From the NCBI GenBank assembly GCA_965223585.1, contig CBDCWW010000022.1:62001-126000 (forward strand): a DNA stretch of 64,000 nucleotides, read 5' to 3'. The DNA is from CBDCVN01 sp965223585 (GTDB lineage Bacteria > Deinococcota > Deinococci > Deinococcales > Trueperaceae). Position 1 is the first letter of the stretch. Every line of letters begins with the position of its first letter. Of this stretch, positions 53,957-61,725 are shown piece after piece. The notes beneath the pieces were generated by a model. The model had not been told where the DNA came from and made no database searches. It saw nothing but the letters and a program-made list of their open reading frames with translations. The translations under genes were made by a program, and so were the position numbers.

Positions 53957-54495
53957 TGTCACGGCAAACTGAGCTTTATGGTGTTGTTGCTCAATTTGGC
54001 ACTGTTGAGACCATTAGAGAAGCCTCAAGAAAGATACGTGAGGCTGGCTATACCAAAATCGAAGCTTATACACCTCATCCTGTTGATGATTTAGATGAAG
54101 ACCTTGGTCACAAGCCAACTCTTTTAGGTTGGGTAGTGTTAATTATGGGAGCAGTAGGCTTCTGTCTGGGTTTTGGCATGCAGTGGTGGGCAAATGTAGA
54201 GTTCTATCCCTTAAACATTGGTGGTAAACCCCTAAATAGCTGGCCTAACTTTATTGTAATAACTTTTGAAGCAACAATACTTATTTCAGCTTTCACAGCA
54301 GGCCTTTTTATGATTTTTCGCAATGGTTTGCCCCAGTACTACCACCCTATTTTTAACACTCCGGGCTTTGAAAATGCCAGTAGAGATAAATTCTTTTTGT
54401 GTATCGAAGCCAAAGATCCAGAATTTGAACTTGATAAGGTAAAAGCACTTATGGAGAGTTTAGAGCCAGAAGTAGTATCTGAGGTGGAAAAGTGA
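53956..54495 (+). CDS. actD: Alternative complex III subunit ActD
   Basis: 179 residues. A soluble ferredoxin-fold-like N-terminus (TELYGVVAQFGTVETIREASRKIREAGYTKIEAYTPHPVDDLDEDLGHKPTLLGWVV) leads to two helices (about 60-82 and 100-122), then a cytoplasmic tail. This is the DUF3341 pattern of ActD. GxxF-type FLCIEAKDPEFELDKVKALME closes it. Its stop overlaps the GTG start of actE. Confidence 0.95.
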   Translation: MSRQTELYGVVAQFGTVETIREASRKIREAGYTKIEAYTPHPVDDLDEDLGHKPTLLGWVVLIMGAVGFCLGFGMQWWANVEFYPLNIGGKPLNSWPNFIVITFEATILISAFTAGLFMIFRNGLPQYYHPIFNTPGFENASRDKFFLCIEAKDPEFELDKVKALMESLEPEVVSEVEK

Positions 54496-55139
54496 CCAAG
54501 CAATTTCTGCAAATAAAAGAGAAAAAAAGTCCCCCTTTTTCAAAGGGGGATTTAGGGGGATTTAAAACACTATGCTTACTCCTGACCTTTGCTCTACTTT
54601 TAACTGCCTGCGGGCGCAACATGTACGATCAAGCTAAATATGAAACATATGAACCAAGTTACCTACTTTCACAAGGAGCTTCGGCACAGCCACTACTTGA
54701 AAATACTGTGCCAAGAAACATAGCTCTTAGTGATAATCGTTACGATAGTCCTGATTTCTATAAAGGCTTAGGTGATGCAGGCTTTGTTAGTGAACTACCC
54801 TTACCCTTAACAGAAGATTTTCTTAGGCGTGGACAATCCCGCTTTAATATTTATTGCTCTCCCTGCCATAACTACAGTGGCAATGGTCAAGGGATGATTG
54901 TACAAAAGGGTTTCCCACAACCTGCCTCGTTTCATGATGAAAGATTACGTAGTGCTGAATTAGGTTACTTTGTTAATGCTATGGCAAATGGCTTTGGACG
55001 CATGTACTCTTACTCTTCACGTATACCTCCTGAGGATCGCTGGGCCATTGCAGCCTACATTAAAGCCTTACAATACAGTCAATATGCTTTACCTGAAGAT
55101 GCACCCCAAAATGATAATGCAGAAGGAGCTTCTCACTGA
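54492..55139 (+). CDS. actE: Alternative complex III monohaem lipoprotein ActE with repeat-derived N-terminus
   Basis: 215 residues, GTG start overlapping the actD stop (GTGA). The signal peptide ends with a lipobox LLLTAC at about residue 37, after which a single haem motif IYCSPCHNYSGNGQG occurs at about 121. The n-region is unusually long because codons for about KKSPPFSKGDLGGFK are encoded by a dispersed repeat (54530-54562). No other ATG in frame lies between the repeat and the hydrophobic core, so translation must pass through the repeat. Confidence 0.92.
   Translation: MTKQFLQIKEKKSPPFSKGDLGGFKTLCLLLTFALLLTACGRNMYDQAKYETYEPSYLLSQGASAQPLLENTVPRNIALSDNRYDSPDFYKGLGDAGFVSELPLPLTEDFLRRGQSRFNIYCSPCHNYSGNGQGMIVQKGFPQPASFHDERLRSAELGYFVNAMANGFGRMYSYSSRIPPEDRWAIAAYIKALQYSQYALPEDAPQNDNAEGASH
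54530..54562. repeat. Dispersed C-run/G-run repeat inside actE
   Basis: CCCCCTTTTT-C-AAAGGGGGA hairpin followed by TTTAGGGGGATTT, a common interspersed-repeat type. It is in frame and lengthens the ActE signal peptide n-region. A diverged copy is at 10308-10346. Confidence 0.75.
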
Positions 55140-56323
55140 TGTTTTCCAATGATAATTTAATAGAAAAGCTAGGTAGTATTCAGAAGCTTACCCTCTTTGC
55201 AGGTCTTGCAGGGTTAGTAATAACGATCATACTGGGTTTGACTCCTTGGGGTAACTTTTTCCAGTCTTATCTATATGCCTTTATTTTTTGGTTTGGCTTA
55301 GCTTTAGGTTCCCTAGGACTACTATTAATTGGTCATGTAGCTGGCGGTTCTTGGGCAGCTATAGTACGCCGTTTTTTAGAGGCTGGTGCTATGGTAGTAC
55401 CAATAATGGGACTGCTTTTTATTCCTATTATATTAGGTGCCAATAGTCTCTATGAGTGGACAAATACTGACCCTCAATACTTGGCAAATCACCCTTTGGT
55501 TGCTAATAAACAAGGTTATTTGAATATATCTTTCTTTATGATTCGTGCGGTTGTTTATTTCTTGGCGTGGAGTTTGCTAGCATGGTGGTTTTACTCTTAC
55601 TCTAAACAGCAAGACGATGATGAAAGTAAAGCTAAGCAAATTGGTCGCAGGGCACAGCGTTTAGGGTCAGGAGGATTTATACTGACCGCTGTATTAATGA
55701 CCTTTGCTGCTTTTGATTGGGGAATGTCTTTAAATCCAGAGTGGTATTCAGGGCTCTATGGGGTCATTTTTATGATAGGCCAAGCTATTTCTACAATGGC
55801 CTTTTTGATCATTGCTACCTTACTTTTTGCTAAAGTTGAACCGCTGAAAAGTGTTCTTAGCAAAAAATTTGTTCAGGACTTAGGTAACTTTCTTATGGCC
55901 TTTACTATGTTTTGGGCTTATGTGAGTGTTTCTCAACTCATTATAATTTGGTCAGGCAATGTGACTGAGACTAACCCTTGGTTTGTTTTGCGCATGCAAA
56001 ATCCTGTATGGCGAAGTGTAGGGGCATTCTTAATGATTTTTCACTTCTTTGCACCTTTTGTCATCTTGTTTTCCCGCTGGGTAAAACGTTCTCATCGCTT
56101 ATTAGTTGTTGTAGCGTGTTGGATGTTAGTTGTTCGTTTAATTGACATATTCTTTTATATAGTTCCAGAATTTGACCGCTCATATGCACTTCACCTAGGT
56201 GATTTCACGGCGTTAATTGGTTTAGGCGGTATTTGGCTCTGGTTTTTTATCGAGCGTTTTAAAAGTAGGCCTATTCTGCCACTTCATGATCCAAGGCTAG
56301 TTCATAATGAAGCAAGCCATTAA
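55139..56323 (+). CDS. actF: Alternative complex III NrfD-like subunit ActF
   Basis: 394 residues, about ten helices, homologous in style to ActC. IGHVAGGSWAAIVRRFLEAGAMVVPIMGLLFIP and MTFAAFDWGMSLNPEWYSGLYGVIFMIGQAISTM are typical of ActF. VSVSQLIIIWSGNVTETNPWF occurs near residue 260. Its stop is followed by a UUCG-capped terminator. No cytochrome oxidase genes follow, in contrast with many act loci. Confidence 0.95.
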   Translation: MFSNDNLIEKLGSIQKLTLFAGLAGLVITIILGLTPWGNFFQSYLYAFIFWFGLALGSLGLLLIGHVAGGSWAAIVRRFLEAGAMVVPIMGLLFIPIILGANSLYEWTNTDPQYLANHPLVANKQGYLNISFFMIRAVVYFLAWSLLAWWFYSYSKQQDDDESKAKQIGRRAQRLGSGGFILTAVLMTFAAFDWGMSLNPEWYSGLYGVIFMIGQAISTMAFLIIATLLFAKVEPLKSVLSKKFVQDLGNFLMAFTMFWAYVSVSQLIIIWSGNVTETNPWFVLRMQNPVWRSVGAFLMIFHFFAPFVILFSRWVKRSHRLLVVVACWMLVVRLIDIFFYIVPEFDRSYALHLGDFTALIGLGGIWLWFFIERFKSRPILPLHDPRLVHNEASH

Positions 56324-56776
56324 TTGGGTAATTCTTAAAGCCTGCCGATGGTACTCAACAAGCCTTTGTACACAAATTGTTTCACAGAAACAATAATTCC
56401 ATATTTACCCGTGTGGGGTATAGAAAAAAGGACTAGACATTGCTTAATCTTTATGCTATTATCCTAATGCATCTAGCATTGCCCCCCTTTTACCCCCTTT
56501 AGCGCCTGTTTCGACAGGCGCTCTTTTTTATAGAATTAATGTAGAATCAGATTATTATCAAGCTTGATCCTTTGTTATCAAGTGTAGTACAATAACTCCT
56601 AATGAAGTGTTTAATAGACACCTTTCAAAAAGTAGCACCTGCGGTGTTGAACCAAGGTGTAGAGGATACTGTGGTGTATCCATCATCGTCTTTGATGGGG
56701 TAAACCCTAATTGCAACATTTGATGAAACAATTAGGAACTATTATGCCTATAACTATTTATAAAGAAAGGTAGTTT
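56324..56776. other. Intergenic region with terminator
   Basis: About 450 bases between actF and the Rrf2 gene. Besides the terminator (56501-56530) it has a weak hairpin CCATCA...TGATGG at about 56680-56698 in front of the Rrf2 gene. No coding signal. Confidence 0.5.
56501..56530 (+). terminator. Intrinsic terminator of the act operon
   Basis: Nine-base stem AGCGCCTGT (56501-56509) and ACAGGCGCT (56514-56522) with a TTCG tetraloop, followed by CTTTTTTA. The UUCG loop is exceptionally stable. It ends transcription from actABCDEF. Confidence 0.9.
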
Positions 56777-57220
56777 ATGTGGGTATCAACAAGAGCACAG
56801 TATGGTATGCGGGCACTAGTTGAAATTGCCCTAAGTGGTGATAAGCCGACTAGTCTGAAAACAGTTTCTCATAGGCAAAATATTTCTCAGCAATATCTCG
56901 AGCAAATAGTAGCAGTCCTACGTAGAGGCGGTATAGTTGAATCAATACGTGGAGCTTATGGAGGATACCGTTTGGCACGGCCTATGGATGATATAACCGC
57001 TTTAGAAGTAGTAGAGCTTATGGAAGGTAGCTTGGCCCCGGTTGTCTGTATAGAAGATGAAGACAAATGTGAGCACACAGGACATTGTTCTACAGAGGGG
57101 CTTTGGCAAAGAGTAGATCAGGCTATACGTGATGTCCTTAGAAATACAAGCCTTGCTCAATTAGTTGTAGAGCGAAAACTTTTGAATATTGAACCTTTGC
57201 CCTCAGAATTTGCTGCCTAA
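56777..57220 (+). CDS. Rrf2-family (IscR-like) regulator
   Basis: 147 residues. An N-terminal winged helix (MWVSTRAQYGMRALVEIALS, LEQIVAVLRRGGIVESIRGAYGGYRLAR) is followed by Cys91, Cys98 and Cys104 (VCIEDEDKCEHTGHC), the spacing that ligates a [2Fe-2S] cluster in IscR. It probably senses iron-sulfur status and controls itself and the cysteine desulfurase, whose start overlaps its stop by one base (TAATG). Confidence 0.93.
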   Translation: MWVSTRAQYGMRALVEIALSGDKPTSLKTVSHRQNISQQYLEQIVAVLRRGGIVESIRGAYGGYRLARPMDDITALEVVELMEGSLAPVVCIEDEDKCEHTGHCSTEGLWQRVDQAIRDVLRNTSLAQLVVERKLLNIEPLPSEFAA

Positions 57221-58353
57221 TGAAAGTATATTTAGATTATGCTGCAACTACTCCACTTGACCCGCAAGTGCTCGAGGCTATGTTGCCTTACTTACAAAAT
57301 GAATTTGCCAATCCCTCGAGCCTACATACCTATGGTCAAAATGCACGCAGAGGTGTTGAGACTGCCCGTGAAGAAGTTGCTAGTGCTTTAAGAACTATAT
57401 CACGGCAAATTATTTTTACCTCGAGTGCTACTGAGGCAACTAATCATGCCATACGCTCCTTTATGGCTAAGCACAAAAATGGTCATATTATAACTAGCAA
57501 AATAGAGCACAAAGCAACCTTAAATACTTGTAAATACTTAGAAAGACAAGGTTATGAGGTTAGTTATTTAGTTCCTGATGAAAAAGGTGCTATCACTCCC
57601 GAGGCAGTAAAAGCAGCACTGCAAGACAATACTGCACTTATTGCCCTTATGCTAGTAAATAACGAAACAGGTGCACTTACTGATATATCTACCATAAGTA
57701 AAATAGCCCATCAAGCAGGGGCTTTACTTTTTTGTGATGCAGTACAGGCTTTTGCCCACACTCCTGTGGATGTGCAAGCACTCGAGGCAGACATGCTCAC
57801 AATTTCTGGACACAAAGTTTATGGTCCTAAGGGAGTAGGTGTTCTTTATACTCGAGAAGGCTTGGCATTAAAACCATTTTTACTAGGTGGTGAGCAAGAA
57901 CGTGGACTTAGAGCTGGCACTTTGAATGTTCCTGCTATCGTGGGTATGGGCAAAGCAGCTCAGCTAGCAATGGAACGTGAAGAAGAAGATAATAAAAATA
58001 TCTCTGCTTTCCGAGATTACTTGCAAGGAAAGCTCTTGGCTATAGAGGGTGTATCTGTGAATGCTGGCCTTATTCCAAGAGGTGCAAAGCATTTAAACGT
58101 TAGGATTGCAGGCGTTGATGGCGAGGCAGTACTTATGGGCTTAGATCAAGAAGGGGTAATGGTAAGTGGTGGTTCAGCTTGTGCTTCTGGTTCGCTCGAG
58201 CCTTCACACGTTCTTATAGCAATGGGGTTAAGTAGAACAGAAGCAAAGGCTAGCTTACGCTTTTCTCTTGGCAGGGGCTTAACTTATGAGATGCTTGATT
58301 ATGCAGCAGAAAATTTTGCTGAAGTGGTGGAGCGTTGTAGAAAAGCAGCTTAA
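57220..58353 (+). CDS. iscS: Cysteine desulfurase (IscS/NifS type)
   Basis: 377 residues, class V PLP enzyme. PLP-binding Lys199 in SGHKVYGPKGVG, the N-terminal MKVYLDYAATTPLDP and the catalytic Cys321 in SGGSACASGSLEPSHV are present. Short loop around Cys321 resembles NifS/IscS more than SufS. It supplies persulfide sulfur to Fe-S and tRNA thiolation. An IscU scaffold gene does not follow. It contains a high density of CTCGAG sites (six). Confidence 0.96.
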   Translation: MKVYLDYAATTPLDPQVLEAMLPYLQNEFANPSSLHTYGQNARRGVETAREEVASALRTISRQIIFTSSATEATNHAIRSFMAKHKNGHIITSKIEHKATLNTCKYLERQGYEVSYLVPDEKGAITPEAVKAALQDNTALIALMLVNNETGALTDISTISKIAHQAGALLFCDAVQAFAHTPVDVQALEADMLTISGHKVYGPKGVGVLYTREGLALKPFLLGGEQERGLRAGTLNVPAIVGMGKAAQLAMEREEEDNKNISAFRDYLQGKLLAIEGVSVNAGLIPRGAKHLNVRIAGVDGEAVLMGLDQEGVMVSGGSACASGSLEPSHVLIAMGLSRTEAKASLRFSLGRGLTYEMLDYAAENFAEVVERCRKAA

Positions 58354-58502
58354 CCCTGATTGTAGTGGGCTTGACCTTCTAACCCTACAAAAGATGGGTT
58401 TGTGTGTCTAACACTTTCTAAAATCCTAAGTTTTGTGTCTATAACTTGTAAAACTATAGAGGGTTAATGTTGTCTAGCTCTAGTTTTTTAGAGTCTGCTC
58501 AC

Positions 58503-58532
58503 AATCCCAACTTTTACCCAATAGTTGGGATT
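58503..58532. repeat. Hairpin flanking the lipase-like gene, left copy
   Basis: Perfect 10-bp arms AATCCCAACT and AGTTGGGATT with a TTTACCCAAT loop. The same core (CCCAACTTTTA, AGTTGGGATT) recurs at 59690-59717, on the other side of the gene, in the same orientation. No T-run follows. Confidence 0.6.
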
Positions 58533-58568
58533 GGATATACAATATCAGTAGGGTTATAATTGAGCGCT

Positions 58569-59612
58569 ATGTCAAAGGTTGTAATAATTCATGGTATGGG
58601 GCACCATAAAAGTGACCCAGAGGAAATTGAAGAGCGTTACTTTTCTTCTTTAATGAGTGGCCTCAAAGACTCAGGAGTAATCCTTACGGAGGAAGATTTT
58701 TCTTCTGCTTTTTATGGTGATATTTTTCTTGAGGAAAATGAGAAATTTACCAACGGAGTTTATGATAGAAGTGATCTTGGAGGTGAAAATTGTTGGAAGA
58801 CAGATTTCTTAAAAATCTTGGGTCAAGAGACAGCTAAAAGGGATTTCAATTTTCTAAAAGTCTTATTAAAAGAACCTGCTGGAGGTAATTCTGATTTGCT
58901 ACAAACTCTACTAGAAGAAGCTACTGAGGGTGATTCAGAATTCCTAGAGCTTCTGATAGAAGAAGTCTCCCAAAATGATTCTGACTCGTTCAAGTCTCTA
59001 CAGGGGGAGTTTAATAAGGGTGATTCTGAAAGATTAAATGGTTGCGTCAGCACAGTTACAGGAGATAAATTCAGATCTGTGTGGCTAGGAAAGGTCATTG
59101 ATTATTTTGTTGAGAATCCATTCTTTGAGGCTTTAGAAGACTACTCTGAGAATAATTTTCTTGCTGACCTAGAACAGGCACGTTTGTATATGAATGACTC
59201 AGGAGTAAAAGATGCTATTCAAGATCGTTTTCAAGGGGCTGTCACTGAGGATACAGCAGTTGTTATTGGACATTCTCTAGGATCAGTTATTGCTTATGAA
59301 TGTCTTTGTAAATACCCTCATTCAGTAGATCATTTTGTGACTATAGGCTCTCCTCTAGGGCAGAGCCAGCTTTTTTTTGGTAAACTGGAGCCAAAGCCTG
59401 ATGGGCGTTGGCCTTCTCCGCTTAGGGACTGGACTAACGTTGCTTCTCCACTTGATGTTATTGCCACTCCAAAAAAGCTCACTAATCGCTTTGGTGATCG
59501 AGTACAAGACAAATCATGTTCTAATAATGTCATAACTCCTCATTACGCCACTGAGTACCTTAAAGCAGAGGAAGTGCTCGACGCTGTTGTGCAAGGAGTT
59601 AAGGAACTTTAG
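58569..59612 (+). CDS. Lipase/esterase-like alpha/beta-hydrolase with internal 15-residue repeats
   Basis: 347 residues from the ATG at 58569 (a TTG at 58560 is possible). The beta1 strand VVIIHGMGHHK, the nucleophile elbow VVIGHSLGSVIAYE (Ser at about 234) and VTIGSPLG mark an alpha/beta-hydrolase. ASPLDVIATP and a late VITPHYATEYL can supply Asp and His. Between about 90 and 155 are four or five units of about 15 residues with the form (D/S)xxFLxxLLxEaxxGD. It has no recognised exact family. Two similar hairpins flank the gene. Confidence 0.7.
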   Translation: MSKVVIIHGMGHHKSDPEEIEERYFSSLMSGLKDSGVILTEEDFSSAFYGDIFLEENEKFTNGVYDRSDLGGENCWKTDFLKILGQETAKRDFNFLKVLLKEPAGGNSDLLQTLLEEATEGDSEFLELLIEEVSQNDSDSFKSLQGEFNKGDSERLNGCVSTVTGDKFRSVWLGKVIDYFVENPFFEALEDYSENNFLADLEQARLYMNDSGVKDAIQDRFQGAVTEDTAVVIGHSLGSVIAYECLCKYPHSVDHFVTIGSPLGQSQLFFGKLEPKPDGRWPSPLRDWTNVASPLDVIATPKKLTNRFGDRVQDKSCSNNVITPHYATEYLKAEEVLDAVVQGVKEL

Positions 59613-59689
59613 GGAGCTGCTTGGTTGCTCAGCTAAAACTATTATTCATAGTGTAAGGCTTAGGTTTGTATAGATAAGTTGAACTCGAA

Positions 59690-59717
59690 CCCCAACTTTT
59701 ATGTAGAAGTTGGGATT
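59690..59717. repeat. Hairpin flanking the lipase-like gene, right copy
   Basis: Stem CCCAACTT and AAGTTGGG with loop TTATGTAG. It shares CCCAACTTTTA and AGTTGGGATT with the left copy (58503-58532). Confidence 0.6.
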
Positions 59718-59814
59718 CAAAATAAAATTGAGCACAAGATTGGCTCAAATTATAAATAAGGATTCTTGACTACTCATTCCAAAATGGTTATAGTGTGATT
59801 TGACAAGGCTGAGT

Positions 59815-60393
59815 ATGGCAAGACCCAAAGCATTTAACCAAGAAGAAGCACTTTATAAAGCTATGAATCTCTTTTGGGAAAAAGGCTTTGAGGCCACCTC
59901 TATTCAGGACCTTGTAGAAAATCTAGGTGTTAATCGGCAAAGCCTCTATGATACCTTTGGTGATAAGAAGCAATTGTTTTTAAAAAGCCTCCAAGCCTAC
60001 AGGACCAAAGGATTACAAAACTTATTGTTGCTCGAAGGTGATAAGCCTGTTCAGGAAAAATTCCAAACCCTTTTCCGTACTATTATTGATGCTTCCCTTA
60101 ATGATCCTTGTAATCGTGGTTGTTTTATGGGCAATGCAACACTTGAATTAGCAGCCGATGATGAGGAAGTAGCAAAGATAATTTGCACAAATATTGAAGG
60201 ATATGAAAAGGCTTTTAAGCAGGCTCTTATAGAGGCACAGCGGAAAGGAGAAATAAGCCTTGAAGAAGATCCTGAGGCACTAAGTAGCTATTTGTTTAAT
60301 AGTATTCAAGGCTTAAGGATTACTGCCAAAGCAACACGTGATAGAGCAAGACTCGAGCACATTGCTGCTATTACACTTTCAGTTCTCAATTAA
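59815..60393 (+). CDS. TetR/AcrR-family regulator
   Basis: 192 residues from the ATG at 59815 (AAGG nine bases upstream; frame continues to 59800). The N-terminal helix-turn-helix (FNQEEALYKAMNLFWEKGFEATSIQDLVENLGVNRQSLYDTFGDKKQLFLKSL) is the TetR DNA-binding domain. The ligand domain (GCFMGNATLELAADDEEV) resembles the NemR/TetR_C_11 branch. It probably controls the next gene, the metallo-beta-lactamase-fold enzyme, which starts about 50 bases after its stop. Confidence 0.92.
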   Translation: MARPKAFNQEEALYKAMNLFWEKGFEATSIQDLVENLGVNRQSLYDTFGDKKQLFLKSLQAYRTKGLQNLLLLEGDKPVQEKFQTLFRTIIDASLNDPCNRGCFMGNATLELAADDEEVAKIICTNIEGYEKAFKQALIEAQRKGEISLEEDPEALSSYLFNSIQGLRITAKATRDRARLEHIAAITLSVLN

Positions 60394-60445
60394 TTTTTTT
60401 ACTCTATTGTGGAACGACTAGTCAAAAATGAAAGGATATACCAAG

Positions 60446-61420
60446 ATGAAAAGAAGTATTGTTACATTTATTTTTGCTGTAATTGCGATGATCAGCATAT
60501 CGGCCACAGCTCAAGACTTTGCCCCAGTACCAGAAACATCCTATGATTCAAGCATAGATCTATCCAACGGTTACCATGTTGCAGAAATTAGCAATGGTCT
60601 CTATTGGGTCACCGAGGGTGTCTACCAAATGATGTTTCTCGTTACAGGTGAAGGTGTTATTGCTGTCGATGCACCACCAAGTATTGGTGAGAACATTTTA
60701 AATGCTATCGCCAGCGTAACCAATGAACCAATTACACACGTTATTTACAGCCATACACACATAGACCATATTGGTGCTGCTGGGCTTTATCCTGAAAATG
60801 CAACTATCATTGCTCATGAAGACACAGCTGCCCATTTAGAGGCTAAAGCTGATCCTAATCGACCTATTCCAGCTGTCACATTTAGTGAATCTTTACCTCT
60901 AAAAATTGGCACACAAATATTAGAACTAAGCTATCAAGGAGTAAATCATGAACCGGGCAACATTTTCATTTATGCACCTGATCAAAAAGTACTTATGTTT
61001 GTTGATGTCGTATTTCCCGGCTGGACACCTTTTCCAGATCTAGCACTTGCAGAAGATGTTGATGGCTTTATTGCAGCTCATGATCAAATTCTGGATTTTG
61101 ATTTTGAAGTCTATATTGGTGGACATTTAACCCGCTTAGGAACACGTGAGGATGTTGAAATCCAGAAAGAATACATTCTAGATATTGTTCAGGCTGCAGG
61201 CACTGCCAATGTTGCTATGGACTTTGGTGCAGCTTTTGGTGAGGCAGAAGCTCGAGGGGGTTCAGGTAACTCTTGGGCATTTGTAAAAATACTCTTTGAC
61301 TCTGTGGCTCAGCAATGTGCAGATGAGGTTACAGCAAAGTGGCAAGATCGCTTGGGTGGAGTGGATATTTTTACCTTTGATCATTGTTGGAAAATTTCTG
61401 AACATCAACGGATTGACTAG
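60446..61420 (+). CDS. Secreted metallo-beta-lactamase-fold hydrolase
   Basis: 324 residues from the ATG at 60446, which follows AAAGGA; the frame runs to 60428. Signal peptide 1-22. Zinc motif YSHTHIDHIGAAG (HxHxDH) at about 107-119, NHEPGNIFIYAP and GGHLTRLG give further ligands (His and His). VDVVFPGWTPF follows the GD/VDVVF ligand region. It is a broad-substrate MBL-fold enzyme; beta-lactamase activity is not implied. It is likely regulated by the TetR gene upstream. Confidence 0.87.
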   Translation: MKRSIVTFIFAVIAMISISATAQDFAPVPETSYDSSIDLSNGYHVAEISNGLYWVTEGVYQMMFLVTGEGVIAVDAPPSIGENILNAIASVTNEPITHVIYSHTHIDHIGAAGLYPENATIIAHEDTAAHLEAKADPNRPIPAVTFSESLPLKIGTQILELSYQGVNHEPGNIFIYAPDQKVLMFVDVVFPGWTPFPDLALAEDVDGFIAAHDQILDFDFEVYIGGHLTRLGTREDVEIQKEYILDIVQAAGTANVAMDFGAAFGEAEARGGSGNSWAFVKILFDSVAQQCADEVTAKWQDRLGGVDIFTFDHCWKISEHQRID

Positions 61421-61519
61421 CTAGATTGTTAAGTTTATAGGCAGGATATTGATCCATCTTGTTTATGAACCATAACTATACCAAATCATCTGGCACAGTA
61501 TTATCCAAAAACCAACCCT

Positions 61520-61545
61520 GTAGGGGTAGACCTATTTGTCTACCC
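61520..61545 (+). repeat. REP-like hairpin 1 (GTAG head)
   Basis: GTAG, then arms GGGTAGAC (61524-61531) and GTCTACCC (61538-61545) with loop CTATTT. It pairs with REP 2 in opposite orientation. Confidence 0.75.
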
Positions 61546-61631
61546 TTCCCCAACATAATTCCTCCCAACTTGTGCACTAACTATGATCTCAATACCGACC
61601 TAGGTACAGATGAGGTTTTGAACGAGGATAA

Positions 61632-61657
61632 GGGCGAACACACAGGTTCGCCCCTAC
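61632..61657 (-). repeat. REP-like hairpin 2 (GTAG head, inverted)
   Basis: On the minus strand: GTAG, arms GGGCGAAC and GTTCGCCC, loop CTGTGT. Relative to hairpin 1 three stem positions differ and each change is matched in the opposite arm, so the hairpin is under structural conservation. Confidence 0.75.
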
Positions 61658-61725
61658 CAGAAACTATGCAAAAAACCTTTTTTAGGGTAGGTCTATGCAC
61701 ATTTCTTATATACTTGCTTCAAATA

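Larger units (their letters stand above)
61421..61725. other. Intergenic BIME-like region
   Basis: About 305 bases before the 3' end of the LVIVD gene. It contains two REP-like hairpins in inverted orientation (61520-61545 and 61632-61657). An ORF reading through them (61459-61863, plus strand) is not credible as a gene. Confidence 0.6.

Noticed and set aside
58354..58559. iscU-like scaffold after the cysteine desulfurase
   Set aside because: The 200-base gap has no coding frame; the operon ends at the desulfurase.
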